Part shown: positions 55,052-64,000 of the stretch, piece after piece | Position numbering within the stretch: position 1 is the first letter of the stretch | Layout of the letters: each line of letters starts with the position of its first letter | DNA from: Paenarthrobacter ilicis | GTDB taxonomy: Bacteria; Actinomycetota; Actinomycetes; Actinomycetales; Micrococcaceae | NCBI RefSeq assembly: GCF_016907545.1 | Contig: NZ_JAFBCD010000001.1 | Location: forward strand, 620,001 to 684,000 | Direction: 5' to 3' | Length of the DNA: 64,000 bases | Program-made: the position numbers and the translations under genes | The notes under the pieces: generated by a model | The model's input: the letters and a program-made list of their open reading frames with translations, nothing else | Database searches by the model: none | Told to the model about the DNA's origin: nothing

Positions 55052-56068
55052 ATGAAATACCGCCAATCCGGACAAGCCAGGAACGCTGCACTGGTATCGC
55101 TGACCTTGGCACTGATGCTGTCAGCGTGCACTCCTCCCGCTCCGGATGCCGGGGCTCCTGCTGCGGCCGCTCCGCCCTCTGTGGTTGTTGACGAAGCTGT
55201 GGTTGTTGACGAAGCTGCGGTTGGTGAAGGAGCCGGACTGCCGATGGCAACGCCATCCGAAACGCCCCCAGCTCCGGCAGCACCCGAGGTACCCGTTCAG
55301 CCGGTCCTGGAAATTCAGGAAAACCCCGTTCAGGAAAACCCCGTTCAGGAATACCCCGTCCAGGAGAAACCCGCACCGCCCGCCATCCCGGTCGCGGATG
55401 TTCCGGCGGTTCCGACGCCGGCGAGCCCTGCCCCGACCAGCCCTGCACCTGTAACCCCCACCATCCCGCCGTCTGAGGCCGTTGCTCCCATCCCGCCGTC
55501 GCAGCCTTCCACACCGCACGTGTCACCGAACTACCCGGAGATCGGCACCTACACCTTCCCGGATGGGCACATCTCCTTCGACGTTCCGTCGGGTTGGGCC
55601 ATACAAGCTGAAGTCCCTGCGGTGATGCCCGGGGACGATTATCCGTACGACGACCACTACGCCATTGTCCACATCTTCGATGACAACGGGCACAACGTGG
55701 CAGACATCCAAAGCGGTGTGGCAGGTGGAGTGGTGGGCGGTCCGGTGAGCCGTACCATCGTCGATTCGCAGAAACTCACGTCTTTTGACAGCGCCCGTGG
55801 CGCGTCCTGGTTCGCCGTGTTCCGCGACGACTACCCCTTCACCCCGGCGGAAACCCGTTACTTTGTGGGCGTTGTTCCGGAGACGCTGATGACCGAAGGG
55901 CCGGACAGTACCTCCGCCGCAAGCTTCCTCATCATGGGCAACGGAGGCGCAACAGCCTCTGCAAACATCAACCCGTTCATGACCCAGGAGGAAGCGGAAA
56001 CCTGGATGAAGTCAGCGCAGTTCGCCAAGCTCAAGGCCATGCTCACCAGCCTGCATTACGCGGACTAG
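55052..56068 (+). CDS. Secreted lipoprotein with Val/Glu/Pro repeats and a novel C-terminal domain
   Basis: A 338-aa lipoprotein. ATG at 55052 with GGAAGGA upstream is preferred over 55004. The lipobox LSAC is at about residues 24-27. A low-complexity linker (residues 30-165) contains VVVDEA and NPVQE/YPVQE tandem units. The folded domain (170-338) opens with YTFPDGHISFDVPSGWAIQ, resembling small surface domains that start SFD.P.GW. The function is unknown. Its TAG stop shares bases with the convergent gene's stop (CTAG). Confidence 0.78.
   Translation: MKYRQSGQARNAALVSLTLALMLSACTPPAPDAGAPAAAAPPSVVVDEAVVVDEAAVGEGAGLPMATPSETPPAPAAPEVPVQPVLEIQENPVQENPVQEYPVQEKPAPPAIPVADVPAVPTPASPAPTSPAPVTPTIPPSEAVAPIPPSQPSTPHVSPNYPEIGTYTFPDGHISFDVPSGWAIQAEVPAVMPGDDYPYDDHYAIVHIFDDNGHNVADIQSGVAGGVVGGPVSRTIVDSQKLTSFDSARGASWFAVFRDDYPFTPAETRYFVGVVPETLMTEGPDSTSAASFLIMGNGGATASANINPFMTQEEAETWMKSAQFAKLKAMLTSLHYAD
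55179..55372 (+). repeat. Tandem coding repeats in the lipoprotein linker
   Basis: GTTGTTGACGAAGCTG is repeated near 55184 and 55202. Near 55320-55372 an 18-base unit (encoding NPVQE-type units) recurs about four times, gaining a Tyr variant. Confidence 0.75.
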
Positions 56069-56826
56069 CCTTCGACGACGGGTTTTTCGACCACAGGCCT
56101 TTCGACCACAGGCCTTTCGGCCACAAGCCTTTCGACGACGATCGACGCCGGCGCCGCGCCTCCCGCGGCGTCGGGGTTTGCCACGTACAGCAGGCCCTCG
56201 CTGATCCGGGCCTCCACCCCCGCCCCGGTCACGTTGTCCAGCAGGGGTTCCAGGCCGCCGTCGTACTCAAATGCCAGGGCGCCGCTGGTGCCTTCCGCTC
56301 CGTGGATGATCCGCAGGACGCCGCCGTTCTTTGTGGTGAAAGTGGCTGACTCGTCGTCCTCGGTCCGCGGCCGGGCGCCGATACCGCGGAGCACAGCGGC
56401 AGACAGCTCCACGTGCGGGCTGATCCATGTGGCGACGACGGTCAAGGCGCCACCGGCCCCGGACACCGCAGCTGTGGCCCACGTACCATCCGCAGCCCGC
56501 GTGGCAGGGAAGGCGAAGAACTCGAAGCCGTCGTCGGCCGAGATGCGGGCGGTGGTGGCATCGGGGGTCTCGTGGATGTCTGCCCGCGTGCCGGCTTCCA
56601 CCGTGCGCCGGACGAACTCGTCCACATCACCTACCTCAACACTGAAGAGCGTGGAGCCGTCCAAGGGATGGCCGTGTTCCACATGGGCCAGCGCCAGGCG
56701 CCCTGAGCCGGCGTCGAATTCCTGCCATTCACCGTGGTCAACGGTCTTCACCAGGCCCAGTGCCCGCAGGATGGTGCCCCAATCGTCCGGGCGGGAGGTG
56801 TAGTGGATGGGGCGGGCTCGCAACAT
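56065..56826 (-). CDS. VOC-like protein with a repetitive C-terminal tail
   Basis: A 253-aa protein whose two halves resemble glyoxalase/VOC domains. The first opens IHYTSRPDDWGTILRALGL, the second ALTVVATWISPHVELSAAVLRGIGARPR. Conserved metal ligands are not obvious, so binding rather than catalysis is possible. The last 25 residues (VVERLVAERPVVERPVVEKPVVEG) come from a 15-base tandem repeat. It converges with the lipoprotein gene, and the two stops overlap at CTAG. Confidence 0.7.
   Translation of the reverse strand: MLRARPIHYTSRPDDWGTILRALGLVKTVDHGEWQEFDAGSGRLALAHVEHGHPLDGSTLFSVEVGDVDEFVRRTVEAGTRADIHETPDATTARISADDGFEFFAFPATRAADGTWATAAVSGAGGALTVVATWISPHVELSAAVLRGIGARPRTEDDESATFTTKNGGVLRIIHGAEGTSGALAFEYDGGLEPLLDNVTGAGVEARISEGLLYVANPDAAGGAAPASIVVERLVAERPVVERPVVEKPVVEG
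56071..56145 (-). repeat. 15-base tandem repeat, 5 copies, in the VOC-like gene
   Basis: Units TTCGACCACAGGCCT occur at 56086 and 56101 (identical), with variants at 56071, 56116 and 56131. They encode VVERP-like pentads. Confidence 0.85.
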
Positions 56827-56894
56827 GGGGTCTCCTGGTGGGTATTCGGATCCTTCTCCAAGCCTAAGCCGGGGTCAAAGCCTATGCTGGGGCC

Positions 56895-57503
56895 ATGCCC
56901 ATCGAATTGGAAGAGCTGCTGGTCAGCGACGGCACCGCATGGCGGTCTTGGTTGGAAGCGCACGCCGCGGACAGTCCCGGTGTGTGGCTGATCCTGCACA
57001 AAAAAGGCGGCAACGTCACTGAGCTGGACTACGATGCCGCGTTGGACGAAGCTCTCTGCTTCGGGTGGATCGATGGCCAGGCCAGGAGCCGTGACGGGCA
57101 GAGCTACTTCCAACGCATGACCCCGCGCGGCAAAAAGAGCATCTGGTCCTTGCGGAACGTGGGACACATTGCGCGCTTGGAAGAAGAAGGCAAAATGACC
57201 GACGCCGGGCGTGCGGCCGTGGAGGCGGCAAAGGCTGATGGGAGGTGGGAAGCGGCCTACGCCGGTCCGGCGGATTCTGTGGTGCCGGACGATCTTGCCG
57301 CGGCCATCGCAGCGGTCCCTGAGGCGCAGGCGATGTTCGATGTGCTGACGTCCCAGAACCGGTTTGCGCTGATCCACCGAACCAACGGGGTCAAACGGGC
57401 CGAGACCCGGGAACGGAAAATCGCAGGTTTCGTGGAAATGCTGGCCCGCCACGAGGCACCGTATCCACAGCGGAAAAAGCCCCCCGCCACGCCGGCGAGC
57501 TGA
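56895..57503 (+). CDS. YdeI/OmpD-associated family protein
   Basis: A 202-aa protein. The N-terminal region reads WRSWLEAHAADSPGVWLILHKKG, then LDYDAALDEALCFGWIDGQ and YFQRMTPRGKKSIWS, the standard YdeI domain. The C-terminal part matches the bacteriocin-protection half (ERKIAGFVEMLARHE, then RKKPPA). Members are linked to bacteriocin or peptide resistance in some species, but the mechanism is unknown. It starts 68 bases after the VOC gene start on the other strand. Confidence 0.9.
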   Translation: MPIELEELLVSDGTAWRSWLEAHAADSPGVWLILHKKGGNVTELDYDAALDEALCFGWIDGQARSRDGQSYFQRMTPRGKKSIWSLRNVGHIARLEEEGKMTDAGRAAVEAAKADGRWEAAYAGPADSVVPDDLAAAIAAVPEAQAMFDVLTSQNRFALIHRTNGVKRAETRERKIAGFVEMLARHEAPYPQRKKPPATPAS

Positions 57504-57544
57504 ATTGGGCCGGCCCGGAAACCAGAGGGGCCCGAAAACAGACG

Positions 57545-58711
57545 TCAGTCCGTTGCGGGGAACGCCACGCCTTCTCCCACAACGCGCAGGCACAGCTCGG
57601 TTCCCGGCTTGGTGATGGACGCGTTCCAGTGCCGGATGGTGATGATCTCGCCACCGCCGGGGTAGCGGTGGCTGTTGCCGGTGCCCAGGCCGTCCGCCGC
57701 TGTGTAGTCGCCCAGTTTGATGCGGACCGTGGTCTCCGGTCCGAAGTAGTCGGTGTCCACCACCACGCCGCGGATGGGTCCATCGGGGGCGATGCGGATC
57801 TGCTCGGGGCGCAGCATCAGTTGCACCCTGCCTTGGGTTGGGGGACGCCGGACAGGGATCCCGCCGAGTGAGCAGGTTGCCAGTGAGCCTTCCATCCAGG
57901 CCTCCAAAATCACGGCGTCACCCAGGAACTCGGCGGTGGCCCTGTCCGCGGGACGGGTGTAGACCACAAAGGGGTTGCCGATCTGGGCCAGTTTGCCGCC
58001 GCGCATGATCGCCACCTGGTCCGCGAAGGACAACGCCTCGGCCTGGTCATGGGTCACCAGGATGGTGGTCACGCCGGCAGCGTTGAGTACGTTGGCCACT
58101 GCCCGGCGGGTAGCTACGCGGAGTCCTGCATCCAAGGCGGAGAACGGCTCGTCCAGGAGCATGAGTTCCGGCTCGCGTGCCAAGGCCCGGGCCAGTGCCA
58201 CGCGTTGTTGCTGGCCGCCGGACAATTGGTGGGGACGGCGCTTCGCCATGGACGCGTCCAGGGACACCATTTCCAGCAGTTCCTGGACCCTTGCCCGCAC
58301 CGCTGCCCGGCCGCCGTCGAGCCTTGCCGCATCCAGGCCGAAGGCCACATTCTGCCCCACCGTCAGGTGCGGAAAAAGCGCGCCATCCTGGGCCACATAG
58401 CCAACCTGGCGTTTGTGGGCGGGCACCCACGCGTCGCCGCCGGCCACCGGCTCACCGCCCAGCTTGATGGAACCCGCGTCCGGGTGTTCAAAGCCCGCAA
58501 TCAGTCGAAGCAGCGTGGTTTTTCCTGAGCCGGAAGGACCCACAATGGCGGTGGTGCCACCCTTGGCCACCGTCAGATTCACACCTTTCAGGACCGGTTG
58601 CGGGCCGAAGTTCTTGGTGACCCCGGAAATGTCCAGGTGCGCATTGGTGGTGGACGCCACCGAGGCAGCCACGCGGGGAGCTGGAAGCCTGGAGGGGGAT
58701 TGTTCGGTCAC
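57545..58711 (-). CDS. fbpC: Ferric iron ABC transporter, ATP-binding protein (FbpC type)
   Basis: A 388-aa ATPase. Walker A is [16 protein letters not shown] near residue 58, the signature [15 protein letters not shown] near residue 163, and Walker [13 protein letters not shown] near residue 182. The C-terminal TOBE-like domain (residues 270-388) is typical of the FbpC/PotA class. Its ATG overlaps the permease stop by 4 bases. Together with the permease and binding protein it imports ferric iron. Confidence 0.93.
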   Translation of the reverse strand: MTEQSPSRLPAPRVAASVASTTNAHLDISGVTKNFGPQPVLKGVNLTVAKGGTTAIVGPSGSGKTTLLRLIAGFEHPDAGSIKLGGEPVAGGDAWVPAHKRQVGYVAQDGALFPHLTVGQNVAFGLDAARLDGGRAAVRARVQELLEMVSLDASMAKRRPHQLSGGQQQRVALARALAREPELMLLDEPFSALDAGLRVATRRAVANVLNAAGVTTILVTHDQAEALSFADQVAIMRGGKLAQIGNPFVVYTRPADRATAEFLGDAVILEAWMEGSLATCSLGGIPVRRPPTQGRVQLMLRPEQIRIAPDGPIRGVVVDTDYFGPETTVRIKLGDYTAADGLGTGNSHRYPGGGEIITIRHWNASITKPGTELCLRVVGEGVAFPATD

Positions 58712-60309
58712 TGTCCGGCTACTTTCTTGGACTGTTGGAAAAGCAGGTAGGTCATGGGTGCCGACAAGAGGATCATCAGCAGGGCGTACGGGGCTGCGCC
58801 GGTGTAGTCGATCTCGCTGCTTTTGCTCCAGAATTCGGTGGCCAGGGTGCGGGTGCCGTTCGGCGAGAGGAGCAGCGTGGCGGTCAACTCGTTCACGATG
58901 GCCAGGAACACCAGGGCAGCACCGCCGGCTGCGGCCGGAGCCGTGAGCCTCAAGGTCACTCGGAAGAAGGAGGCCAAGGGCGTTTTGCCCAGTGAACGCG
59001 CAGCTTCATCGAGTTCCTTGGGTGCCTGGGCCAAGCCGGAACGGATGTTGACCAGGGCCCGCGGAAGGAACAACAAAATGTAGGCGGCAATCAGGACGCC
59101 GGCCGTTTGGTACACGCCCGGCACAAGCCGGATGCTGACCGTGACGAACGCCAGGCCCACCACGATCCCTGGCAAGGAACTGGTGACGTAATTGGAGAGT
59201 TCAAGCATCTTGCTGAACCAGCTGGGATGCCGCACCGCCAAGTAAGCCATGGGGAAGGCCACCACCGTTGTCACCAGTGCTCCCACTGCGCCATACATGA
59301 GGGTCTGCAGGAGCGCGGGCATGAATTCCTCGGCCGCCCACACCTCGGAACCACCGGCCAGCAGCCACTTCAGGACAAACCACAAGGGAAGCCCGAAGGC
59401 CAGAACGGTGAGAGCAAGGAGTGCTGCCTGCGCCGGAAGCTGGTAGCCGCCCAGCGGCAGTCGGGTAGCGCGGGCCTGCGCGCCGGAACCGATCCGCGCA
59501 TAGCGGGCTGTTCCCCGACTCTTCACTTCCGCCACCAGGAGGAGCAGGCACAGCAGCACCAGGACACTGGCCAGCATGTTGCCTGCCGTGCCATTAAAGG
59601 TGGATTGGAACTGGACCATGATGGCGGTGGTGAAGGTGTCGAAACGGATCATGGCGAACGCCCCGTATTCGGCCAACAGGTGCAACGCGACCAGCAGGCC
59701 GCCACCTGTCATGGCGATGCGCAGCTGAGGCACCACCACCCGGAAAAACACCGCCCAGGAGCCCAGCCCCAGGGACGCGGCCGACTGTTCGATGGCCGGG
59801 TCCAGGCGCCCCAGGGTGGCGGCTGCCGGGATGTAGACCAACGGGAAATAGGACAGAGTGGCGATCAGGACGCCGGACCAGAGCCCTTCCAGCGAAGGAA
59901 CTGCCGAGACCCAGGAGTAGCTGTTGACGAACGCCGGTATGGCCAGGGGAGCGGCCAAGGCCACTGCCCACCACCGGTGCCCGCGCAGCGTGGTGCGCTC
60001 CACCAGCCACGCTCCTCCGACACCCAGAACCAGGCACAGCGGGACCGTGATGACGGTCAGGAGGACGGTGTTGAGCAGAAGCTCGCCCACGCGGGGCCGC
60101 ACAATCAGTTCGACGGCGGTATCCCACCCGGTCGCGGCCGTCATGTAGGCCACGTATCCCAGGGGAACAAGGGAGAACAGCGCAATCAGGATCGCCAAAA
60201 GGGAAACCGTGGAAACGCCGAAAGGCGGGCGAGGGCGCTTGCCCTTGCCCGCCGTCGTCGTGCTTCCTTGCGAACGCGAAGCGTCGGAAGCCGTCAGATC
60301 AGTGGTCAC
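58708..60309 (-). CDS. fbpB: Ferric iron ABC transporter, fused permease (FbpB type)
   Basis: A 533-aa permease made of two fused six-helix halves. EAA-type loops are seen in both ([23 protein letters not shown] near residue 190 and [22 protein letters not shown] near residue 445). The N-terminus is basic and cytoplasmic (KGKRPRPP). Fusion of both permease domains is standard for this family. It is 3 bases after the binding protein stop. Confidence 0.93.
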   Translation of the reverse strand: MTTDLTASDASRSQGSTTTAGKGKRPRPPFGVSTVSLLAILIALFSLVPLGYVAYMTAATGWDTAVELIVRPRVGELLLNTVLLTVITVPLCLVLGVGGAWLVERTTLRGHRWWAVALAAPLAIPAFVNSYSWVSAVPSLEGLWSGVLIATLSYFPLVYIPAAATLGRLDPAIEQSAASLGLGSWAVFFRVVVPQLRIAMTGGGLLVALHLLAEYGAFAMIRFDTFTTAIMVQFQSTFNGTAGNMLASVLVLLCLLLLVAEVKSRGTARYARIGSGAQARATRLPLGGYQLPAQAALLALTVLAFGLPLWFVLKWLLAGGSEVWAAEEFMPALLQTLMYGAVGALVTTVVAFPMAYLAVRHPSWFSKMLELSNYVTSSLPGIVVGLAFVTVSIRLVPGVYQTAGVLIAAYILLFLPRALVNIRSGLAQAPKELDEAARSLGKTPLASFFRVTLRLTAPAAAGGAALVFLAIVNELTATLLLSPNGTRTLATEFWSKSSEIDYTGAAPYALLMILLSAPMTYLLFQQSKKVAGQ

Positions 60310-60312
60310 GTA

Positions 60313-61362
60313 TTACAGGAGTCCTGCCTTGGTCATCAGCTCGGTGACCTTGGCGGAGTTGAGCTTGGCCGGGTCCACGGTGGGAGCCTGGAGGTCCTTG
60401 AGGGGAACCAGCTTCTGGTTGGCGTCCACCTGTGAAGCCACCGGGTACTCGAAGGATGTGCCATCCTTGAGGATTTCCTGGCCGGCCTTGCCGGTGATGA
60501 ACTTCAGGAATGCCTGGGCATCCGCGGCCTTCTTGGAGGACTTGAGGATGCCGCCGCCGGAGACGGAAACGAATGCTCCCGGATCCTGGTTCTTGAAGTA
60601 GTACGGCGTGACGTTCTTGGAGTTTTCGCCGGTCTTGGCCTGGTCGCCGTAGTAGTAGTAGTGGTAGATCAGCGCAGCATCCACCTCACCGGCGTTGACG
60701 GCCTTCATGGCGGTGCTGTTGCCCTTGTACGCCTTGAAGTTCTCCTTCATCCCCTTGAGCCATTCCTCAGTGGCGGCCTCGCCCTTGAGTTCCAGCAGTG
60801 CGGAGACGATCGCCTGGAAGTCTGCGCCGGACGGTGAAGCTGCCCACTTGCCCTTCCATTCAGGCTTGGCCAGATCCAGCATGGACTTGGGGAGCTGGTC
60901 GTCGCTGATTTTGTTCTTGTCGTACACCAGCACGGTGGAACGGGCGGCGATGCCCGTCCACTTGCCCGTGGACGGACGGAATTCTGCCGGAACCTGGTCA
61001 ATGGTGGCCTTGTCCACGTCAGCGAACAGTCCCGCGTTCTCGACCTGCGCCATTGCAGGGGAGTTCTCCGTAAGGAAAACATCGGCGGGGGAGGCGGCGC
61101 CCTCCTGGACAATCTGGTTGGACATCTCGGTGTCCGAGCCCTGACGCACGGTGACCTTGATGCCGGTCTCCTTGGTGAAAGCGTCGATCCATTCCTTGGT
61201 CAGGCTTTCGTGCTGGGCGTTGTACACCGTGATCCCATCGCCCGCAGCGGCAGGTTCAGGGGATGCGGAGGTGGAACCGGAGTTGGAGCCGCAGGCGCTG
61301 AGGCCGAGTGCGGCGGTGGCCAGGAGGGCAATTCCTGCCAGAGCGTTCTTGGGGAGCTTCAT
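60313..61362 (-). CDS. fbpA: Ferric iron-binding lipoprotein (FbpA type)
   Basis: A 349-aa extracellular iron-binding protein. ATG at 61362 with GAAAGAAG upstream is preferred. The lipobox is LSAC, near residue 21. The tyrosine-rich ALIYHYYYYGDQAK near residue 230 contains the paired tyrosines that ligate ferric iron in this family, and YNAQHESLTKEWIDAFTKETGI is the typical opening. The first gene of an fbpABC operon preceded by an IdeR-like box. Confidence 0.93.
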   Translation of the reverse strand: MKLPKNALAGIALLATAALGLSACGSNSGSTSASPEPAAAGDGITVYNAQHESLTKEWIDAFTKETGIKVTVRQGSDTEMSNQIVQEGAASPADVFLTENSPAMAQVENAGLFADVDKATIDQVPAEFRPSTGKWTGIAARSTVLVYDKNKISDDQLPKSMLDLAKPEWKGKWAASPSGADFQAIVSALLELKGEAATEEWLKGMKENFKAYKGNSTAMKAVNAGEVDAALIYHYYYYGDQAKTGENSKNVTPYYFKNQDPGAFVSVSGGGILKSSKKAADAQAFLKFITGKAGQEILKDGTSFEYPVASQVDANQKLVPLKDLQAPTVDPAKLNSAKVTELMTKAGLL

Positions 61363-61450
61363 GGGGCTTCTTTCTGCTAACCGGGCGCGACTGCCGAGGT
61401 TGGGGCTCTCAGCCGGGCTCGCGGGAATGGGGGAGTCCCGCATAAAAAGC

Positions 61451-61474
61451 GTAGGTTAGCCAAGCCTTGCTTAC
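61451..61474. promoter_or_regulatory. IdeR/DtxR-like iron box upstream of fbpA
   Basis: The site reads GTAGGTTAGCCAAGCCTTGC then TTAC and matches the TTAGGTTAGGCTAACCTAA consensus at most positions, especially the AGGTTAG half. It is 89 bases before the fbpA start, in the promoter region, so iron repression is expected. Confidence 0.7.
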
Positions 61475-61564
61475 AGCATCAAAAGTCCCTTAAGTGATGG
61501 GCATCACTAAAATTACGGCATTGTGGCATGCCCTAATTAGCTGCTCATCTCCCGCCGAGCCGGC

Positions 61565-62725
61565 CTAGTCGCCGAGCCTCGCGGCGGCCTCCAGGGCCAT
61601 CCACGCCTGAAGCTGAGTGGAAAGTTCGACGGCGGCACCCTGGGGATACGTCTGGCTCGCCGGCAGTTGGGGATCGAAAGAGAAAACAAGTGATCGGGAC
61701 CCGCTGCCCCCGGCATGCAACGATCCGGTTCCGTGGGTGGTGCGGGTGGTCCACAGCGCCTCGGCAGTGTTCCTGACCAAGGAAAGAGCGGTGGCCCTTG
61801 CTTCGCCCGGGAGTCTGTCATCCCTGGCTGCCAAGGACAGGTACCGCAGCAGGATCCCGGTGAACAGGCCGCCGTCGCCTGTGCCATCGCCGCGGATAAC
61901 GTGTGTGCCGTTGATGGTCAGTTCCCGTGCCGCGGCGTCCACCACGTTGGCTGCGCGCTCCAGGTTGGCCGCGCCGCCCAGTTCCAGCAACGCACCAAGG
62001 ACCGGGCCCTGATTGTAGGTATACACCGCTGTATCCTGGACTTCCTGGCCGTTGTTGATGCGCAGTCCGTCCAGATAGACGCCCCGTTCCGGGTCCAGGA
62101 GCTTGCCATTCAACCAGTCCACCAAGGCCTGCGCCTTTTGCTGCTGGCCCGTCCGGGCAAAGAACAACGCAACCGGGGCGGTGGCGGGGGCGTTCTTAAA
62201 ATCCCGTTTGGTGCTCCAGAAAGTTCCGCCGCCCATGTCATCGGTGGAGGCGGACACGAATTGAGGTGTCAGGCTCTTGCGGACATAGGCATTGCGCCGC
62301 CGGCCCCTGTTCCGGGTGTCCTCGGCGAGCTTGTCCAGCCGCAAAGTGGCCAAGGCCAACCACGCCATGTCGTCGTAGTAGTCATTCACGAACCTGAACA
62401 GGTTGCGCAAGCGGATGGTAGTGACCACCCGCGAAGCAAGCCGTCCGGCGCTGGGGCGCGAGCCGCCGTCGAACTTTTCCTGCGACTCCAACTCGCGTCG
62501 GCCCGCGTCCACCAGGCAATCCACGTAGTGCGCCTGCCACCAGTAGTGCCACGTGCCCAACTGGCTCCTCAACCCGCCGCCGGGAAGAACCACCGCAGCG
62601 ATGTGGGTGCCGGGGAGGGACAGCAGCCGCCGCCCGTAGTTGCGCGTGACCGAGCGCGCAGCCTGGTCGGCTCGGCGCGCCCACTCGGCCGCGGTGGTGG
62701 TTGCCGTGGAATCTGGTGTGGACAT
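61565..62725 (-). CDS. Glycoside hydrolase family 76 (alpha-1,6-mannanase-like)
   Basis: A 386-aa cytosolic-looking protein with no signal peptide. GTWHYWWQAHYVDCLVDAGRREL near residue 58 and the catalytic pair of aspartates in NDYYDDMAWLALATLRL near residue 115 identify GH76. GGTFWSTKRDFKNAPATAPVALF, then YTYNQGPVLGALLEL near residue 237 are further family segments. GH76 enzymes cleave alpha-1,6-mannan. Lack of a signal peptide suggests that it acts on internal or imported oligosaccharides. Confidence 0.88.
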   Translation of the reverse strand: MSTPDSTATTTAAEWARRADQAARSVTRNYGRRLLSLPGTHIAAVVLPGGGLRSQLGTWHYWWQAHYVDCLVDAGRRELESQEKFDGGSRPSAGRLASRVVTTIRLRNLFRFVNDYYDDMAWLALATLRLDKLAEDTRNRGRRRNAYVRKSLTPQFVSASTDDMGGGTFWSTKRDFKNAPATAPVALFFARTGQQQKAQALVDWLNGKLLDPERGVYLDGLRINNGQEVQDTAVYTYNQGPVLGALLELGGAANLERAANVVDAAARELTINGTHVIRGDGTGDGGLFTGILLRYLSLAARDDRLPGEARATALSLVRNTAEALWTTRTTHGTGSLHAGGSGSRSLVFSFDPQLPASQTYPQGAAVELSTQLQAWMALEAAARLGD

Positions 62726-62771
62726 GGGACCAGCCTAGCGGGAGGCCAGGGTGCGCTGAATCACAATTCCA

Positions 62772-62787
62772 GTTAACATTCATTAAC
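62772..62787. promoter_or_regulatory. Inverted repeat upstream of the SDR gene
   Basis: GTTAACATTCATTAAC has outer arms GTTAA and TTAAC around a 6-base centre. It is 28 bases before the SDR start and resembles TetR-type operators of fatty-acid or branched-chain degradation operons. Confidence 0.45.
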
Positions 62788-62815
62788 GGATCTGAGTCTG
62801 CATCAAGGAGGATGG

Positions 62816-63628
62816 ATGGACATCAAGGGCACGGTGGCGCTGGTTACCGGTGGGGCATCAGGGCTGGGAGCAGCAACCGCGAAGCGGTTGTTCGACGCCG
62901 GGGCGTCGGTGGTGCTGGTGGACTTGCCGCAATCTGCGGGGGAGAGTTTCTCCGCCCAACTCAGCGATGGCAGCGCAGGACTCAAAGACGGCAGCGCAGG
63001 CCCCCAATCGGTGTTCGTCCCTGCGGACGTCACCGACGAAGCCCAGGTGCGGGCCGCCGTTGATGCCGCAACCGCCATGGGACCCCTCAGGATCGTGGTC
63101 AACTGCGCCGGAATAGCCACCCCCGGCAAAGTGCTGGGCCGTGAGGGCGTGCTTCCGTTGGAAGCGTTCAACAAAGTCATCCAGATCAACCTCGTGGGCA
63201 CCTTCAACGTGATCCGGCTTGCCGCGGAAGCCATGGTCCAAACCCAGCCCGTAACTACCGAACTCGGCGGCCCGGAACGTGGAGTCATCATCAACACGGC
63301 CTCGGTAGCCGCGTTTGAGGGGCAAATCGGACAACCCGCCTACGCGGCGTCCAAGGGCGCCGTTGCTGCCATGACGCTCCCGTTGGCCCGCGAACTGGCG
63401 CGATCCCTTGTCCGGGTGGTCACTATTGCACCGGGCATCTTCGAGACGCCCATGATGGCCGGGCTCCCGCAAGCCGCGCAGGACTCGCTGGGGCAGCAGG
63501 TCCCTCATCCTGCACGCTTGGGGCGCGCCGCCGAGTACGCCAACCTGGCAGCGCACATTGTGGAGAACGCCATGCTCAACGGAGAAACCATCCGCCTGGA
63601 CGGCGCCATCCGCATGGGAATCAAATAG
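62816..63628 (+). CDS. SDR family 3-hydroxyacyl-CoA dehydrogenase
   Basis: A 270-aa short-chain dehydrogenase. The start is ATG at 62816 behind AAGGAGG. The nucleotide motif is [16 protein letters not shown], the NAG-like motif is NCAGIA, and the catalytic triad is Ser in NTASVAAF, Tyr and Lys in [32 protein letters not shown] matches the HSD17B10 (3-hydroxy-2-methylbutyryl-CoA dehydrogenase) group. It probably oxidises a 3-hydroxyacyl-CoA in fatty- or branched-acid breakdown. An unusual Gly/Ser-rich insert (about residues 48-65) is absent from most relatives. Confidence 0.9.
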   Translation: MDIKGTVALVTGGASGLGAATAKRLFDAGASVVLVDLPQSAGESFSAQLSDGSAGLKDGSAGPQSVFVPADVTDEAQVRAAVDAATAMGPLRIVVNCAGIATPGKVLGREGVLPLEAFNKVIQINLVGTFNVIRLAAEAMVQTQPVTTELGGPERGVIINTASVAAFEGQIGQPAYAASKGAVAAMTLPLARELARSLVRVVTIAPGIFETPMMAGLPQAAQDSLGQQVPHPARLGRAAEYANLAAHIVENAMLNGETIRLDGAIRMGIK

Positions 63629-64000
63629 ATGGGCGACTACAGCGATCCGGTGGCTTCGGGCCCGGGGCAACCCGCGGGATCTGGCGGCGGACCGGCACCA
63701 TCCGTGGCAGGACTGCCCACCGCCGATTTCTTCGATTTCGAATCCCTGCTCAGCGTCCAGGAACAACGCAAACTCAACGAGCTCAGATCGTTCCTGGCAA
63801 CGGAAATTGCGCCCTACGCCGGGCAATGGTGGGAGAAAGCCGAGTTCCCGGAACACATCCTCCCCAAGTTGGCGGCCCTGCGCCTCAGCGCACCGGCGCA
63901 ACGCGGTTACACGCACCTGTTCGCAGGCTTGGTCATTGCAGAAATGACCCGCGTGGACACCTCAATCGCCACCTTCTTCATGGTCCACCACGATCTTTTT
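63629..64000 (+). CDS. Acyl-CoA dehydrogenase, 3' end outside window
   Basis: The first 124 codons of an acyl-CoA dehydrogenase. ATG immediately follows the SDR stop. A 28-residue Gly/Ser/Pro linker precedes the domain. The domain opens FDFESLLSVQEQRKLNELRSFLATEIAPYA, then EFPEHILPKLAALRLSAP and MTRVDTSIATFFMVHHDLF, which resembles the glutaryl-CoA dehydrogenase branch. It is co-transcribed with the SDR gene in a CoA-thioester degradation operon that continues to the right. Confidence 0.85.
   Translation, partial: MGDYSDPVASGPGQPAGSGGGPAPSVAGLPTADFFDFESLLSVQEQRKLNELRSFLATEIAPYAGQWWEKAEFPEHILPKLAALRLSAPAQRGYTHLFAGLVIAEMTRVDTSIATFFMVHHDLF

Overview
The window is high-GC chromosomal DNA from a Micrococcaceae actinobacterium, most likely Arthrobacter or Paenarthrobacter. 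I infer this from the strong G/C third-position bias, the RamB-aceA-aceB and IdeR-type signals, ABC sugar importers without their own ATPase, and the gene families present. No rRNA, tRNA, insertion sequence, phage or CRISPR array was recognised. Most of the DNA is well-packed metabolic accessory genome; the only region that looks like an insertion site is about 23.8-25.5 kb (toxin-antitoxin remnant plus an oxidoreductase remnant).

Layout. 1-8.5 kb: partial MpaB-type oxygenase, secreted M23 peptidase, glutathione peroxidase, cAMP phosphodiesterase-like protein, a HAD hydrolase-Stealth sugar-phosphotransferase pair, a small conserved protein with a LytR_C membrane protein, and a TetR regulator. 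8.6-14.7 kb: LacI regulator, sugar ABC importer and GH51 arabinofuranosidase, forming an arabinan or arabinoside utilisation locus. 14.7-17.8 kb: FrnE-type DsbA, GNAT, a hypothetical protein, a shortened GAF-ANTAR regulator and UspA. 17.8-23.4 kb: tctCBA tricarboxylate transporter with a divergent CitA/DcuS-type two-component system. 23.5-25.5 kb: small membrane protein, frameshifted PIN toxin with its antitoxin, luciferase-family fragment.

25.5-38.7 kb: a twelve-gene minus-strand operon divergent from a ROK regulator. It holds an ABC sugar importer, four Gfo/Idh/MocA dehydrogenases, a degenerate relative of them, two TIM-barrel sugar isomerase/epimerase-like proteins, a beta-propeller and a GlcG/UPF0303-like protein. 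The enzyme mix matches a 3-keto-sugar (oxidation, elimination or cleavage, hydration, reduction) route such as the one known for levoglucosan, and is the best candidate here for an undescribed catabolic system. 38.7-44.7 kb: MFS transporter, glyoxylate shunt (aceA-aceB) and its likely regulator ramB.

44.7-64 kb: TetR, cytochrome b-type membrane protein, PdxK/ThiD-type kinase, small secreted protein, a TetR-epimerase-membrane protein operon with a clear operator pair, queuosine salvage (yhhQ, tgt), several small enzymes and lipoproteins, an iron ABC importer behind an IdeR-like box, a GH76 mannanase-like protein, and the start of an SDR/acyl-CoA dehydrogenase operon cut by the window edge. Two sites 5.4 kb apart carry the same 32-bp-period tandem repeat, and two intergenic sites carry long palindromes.
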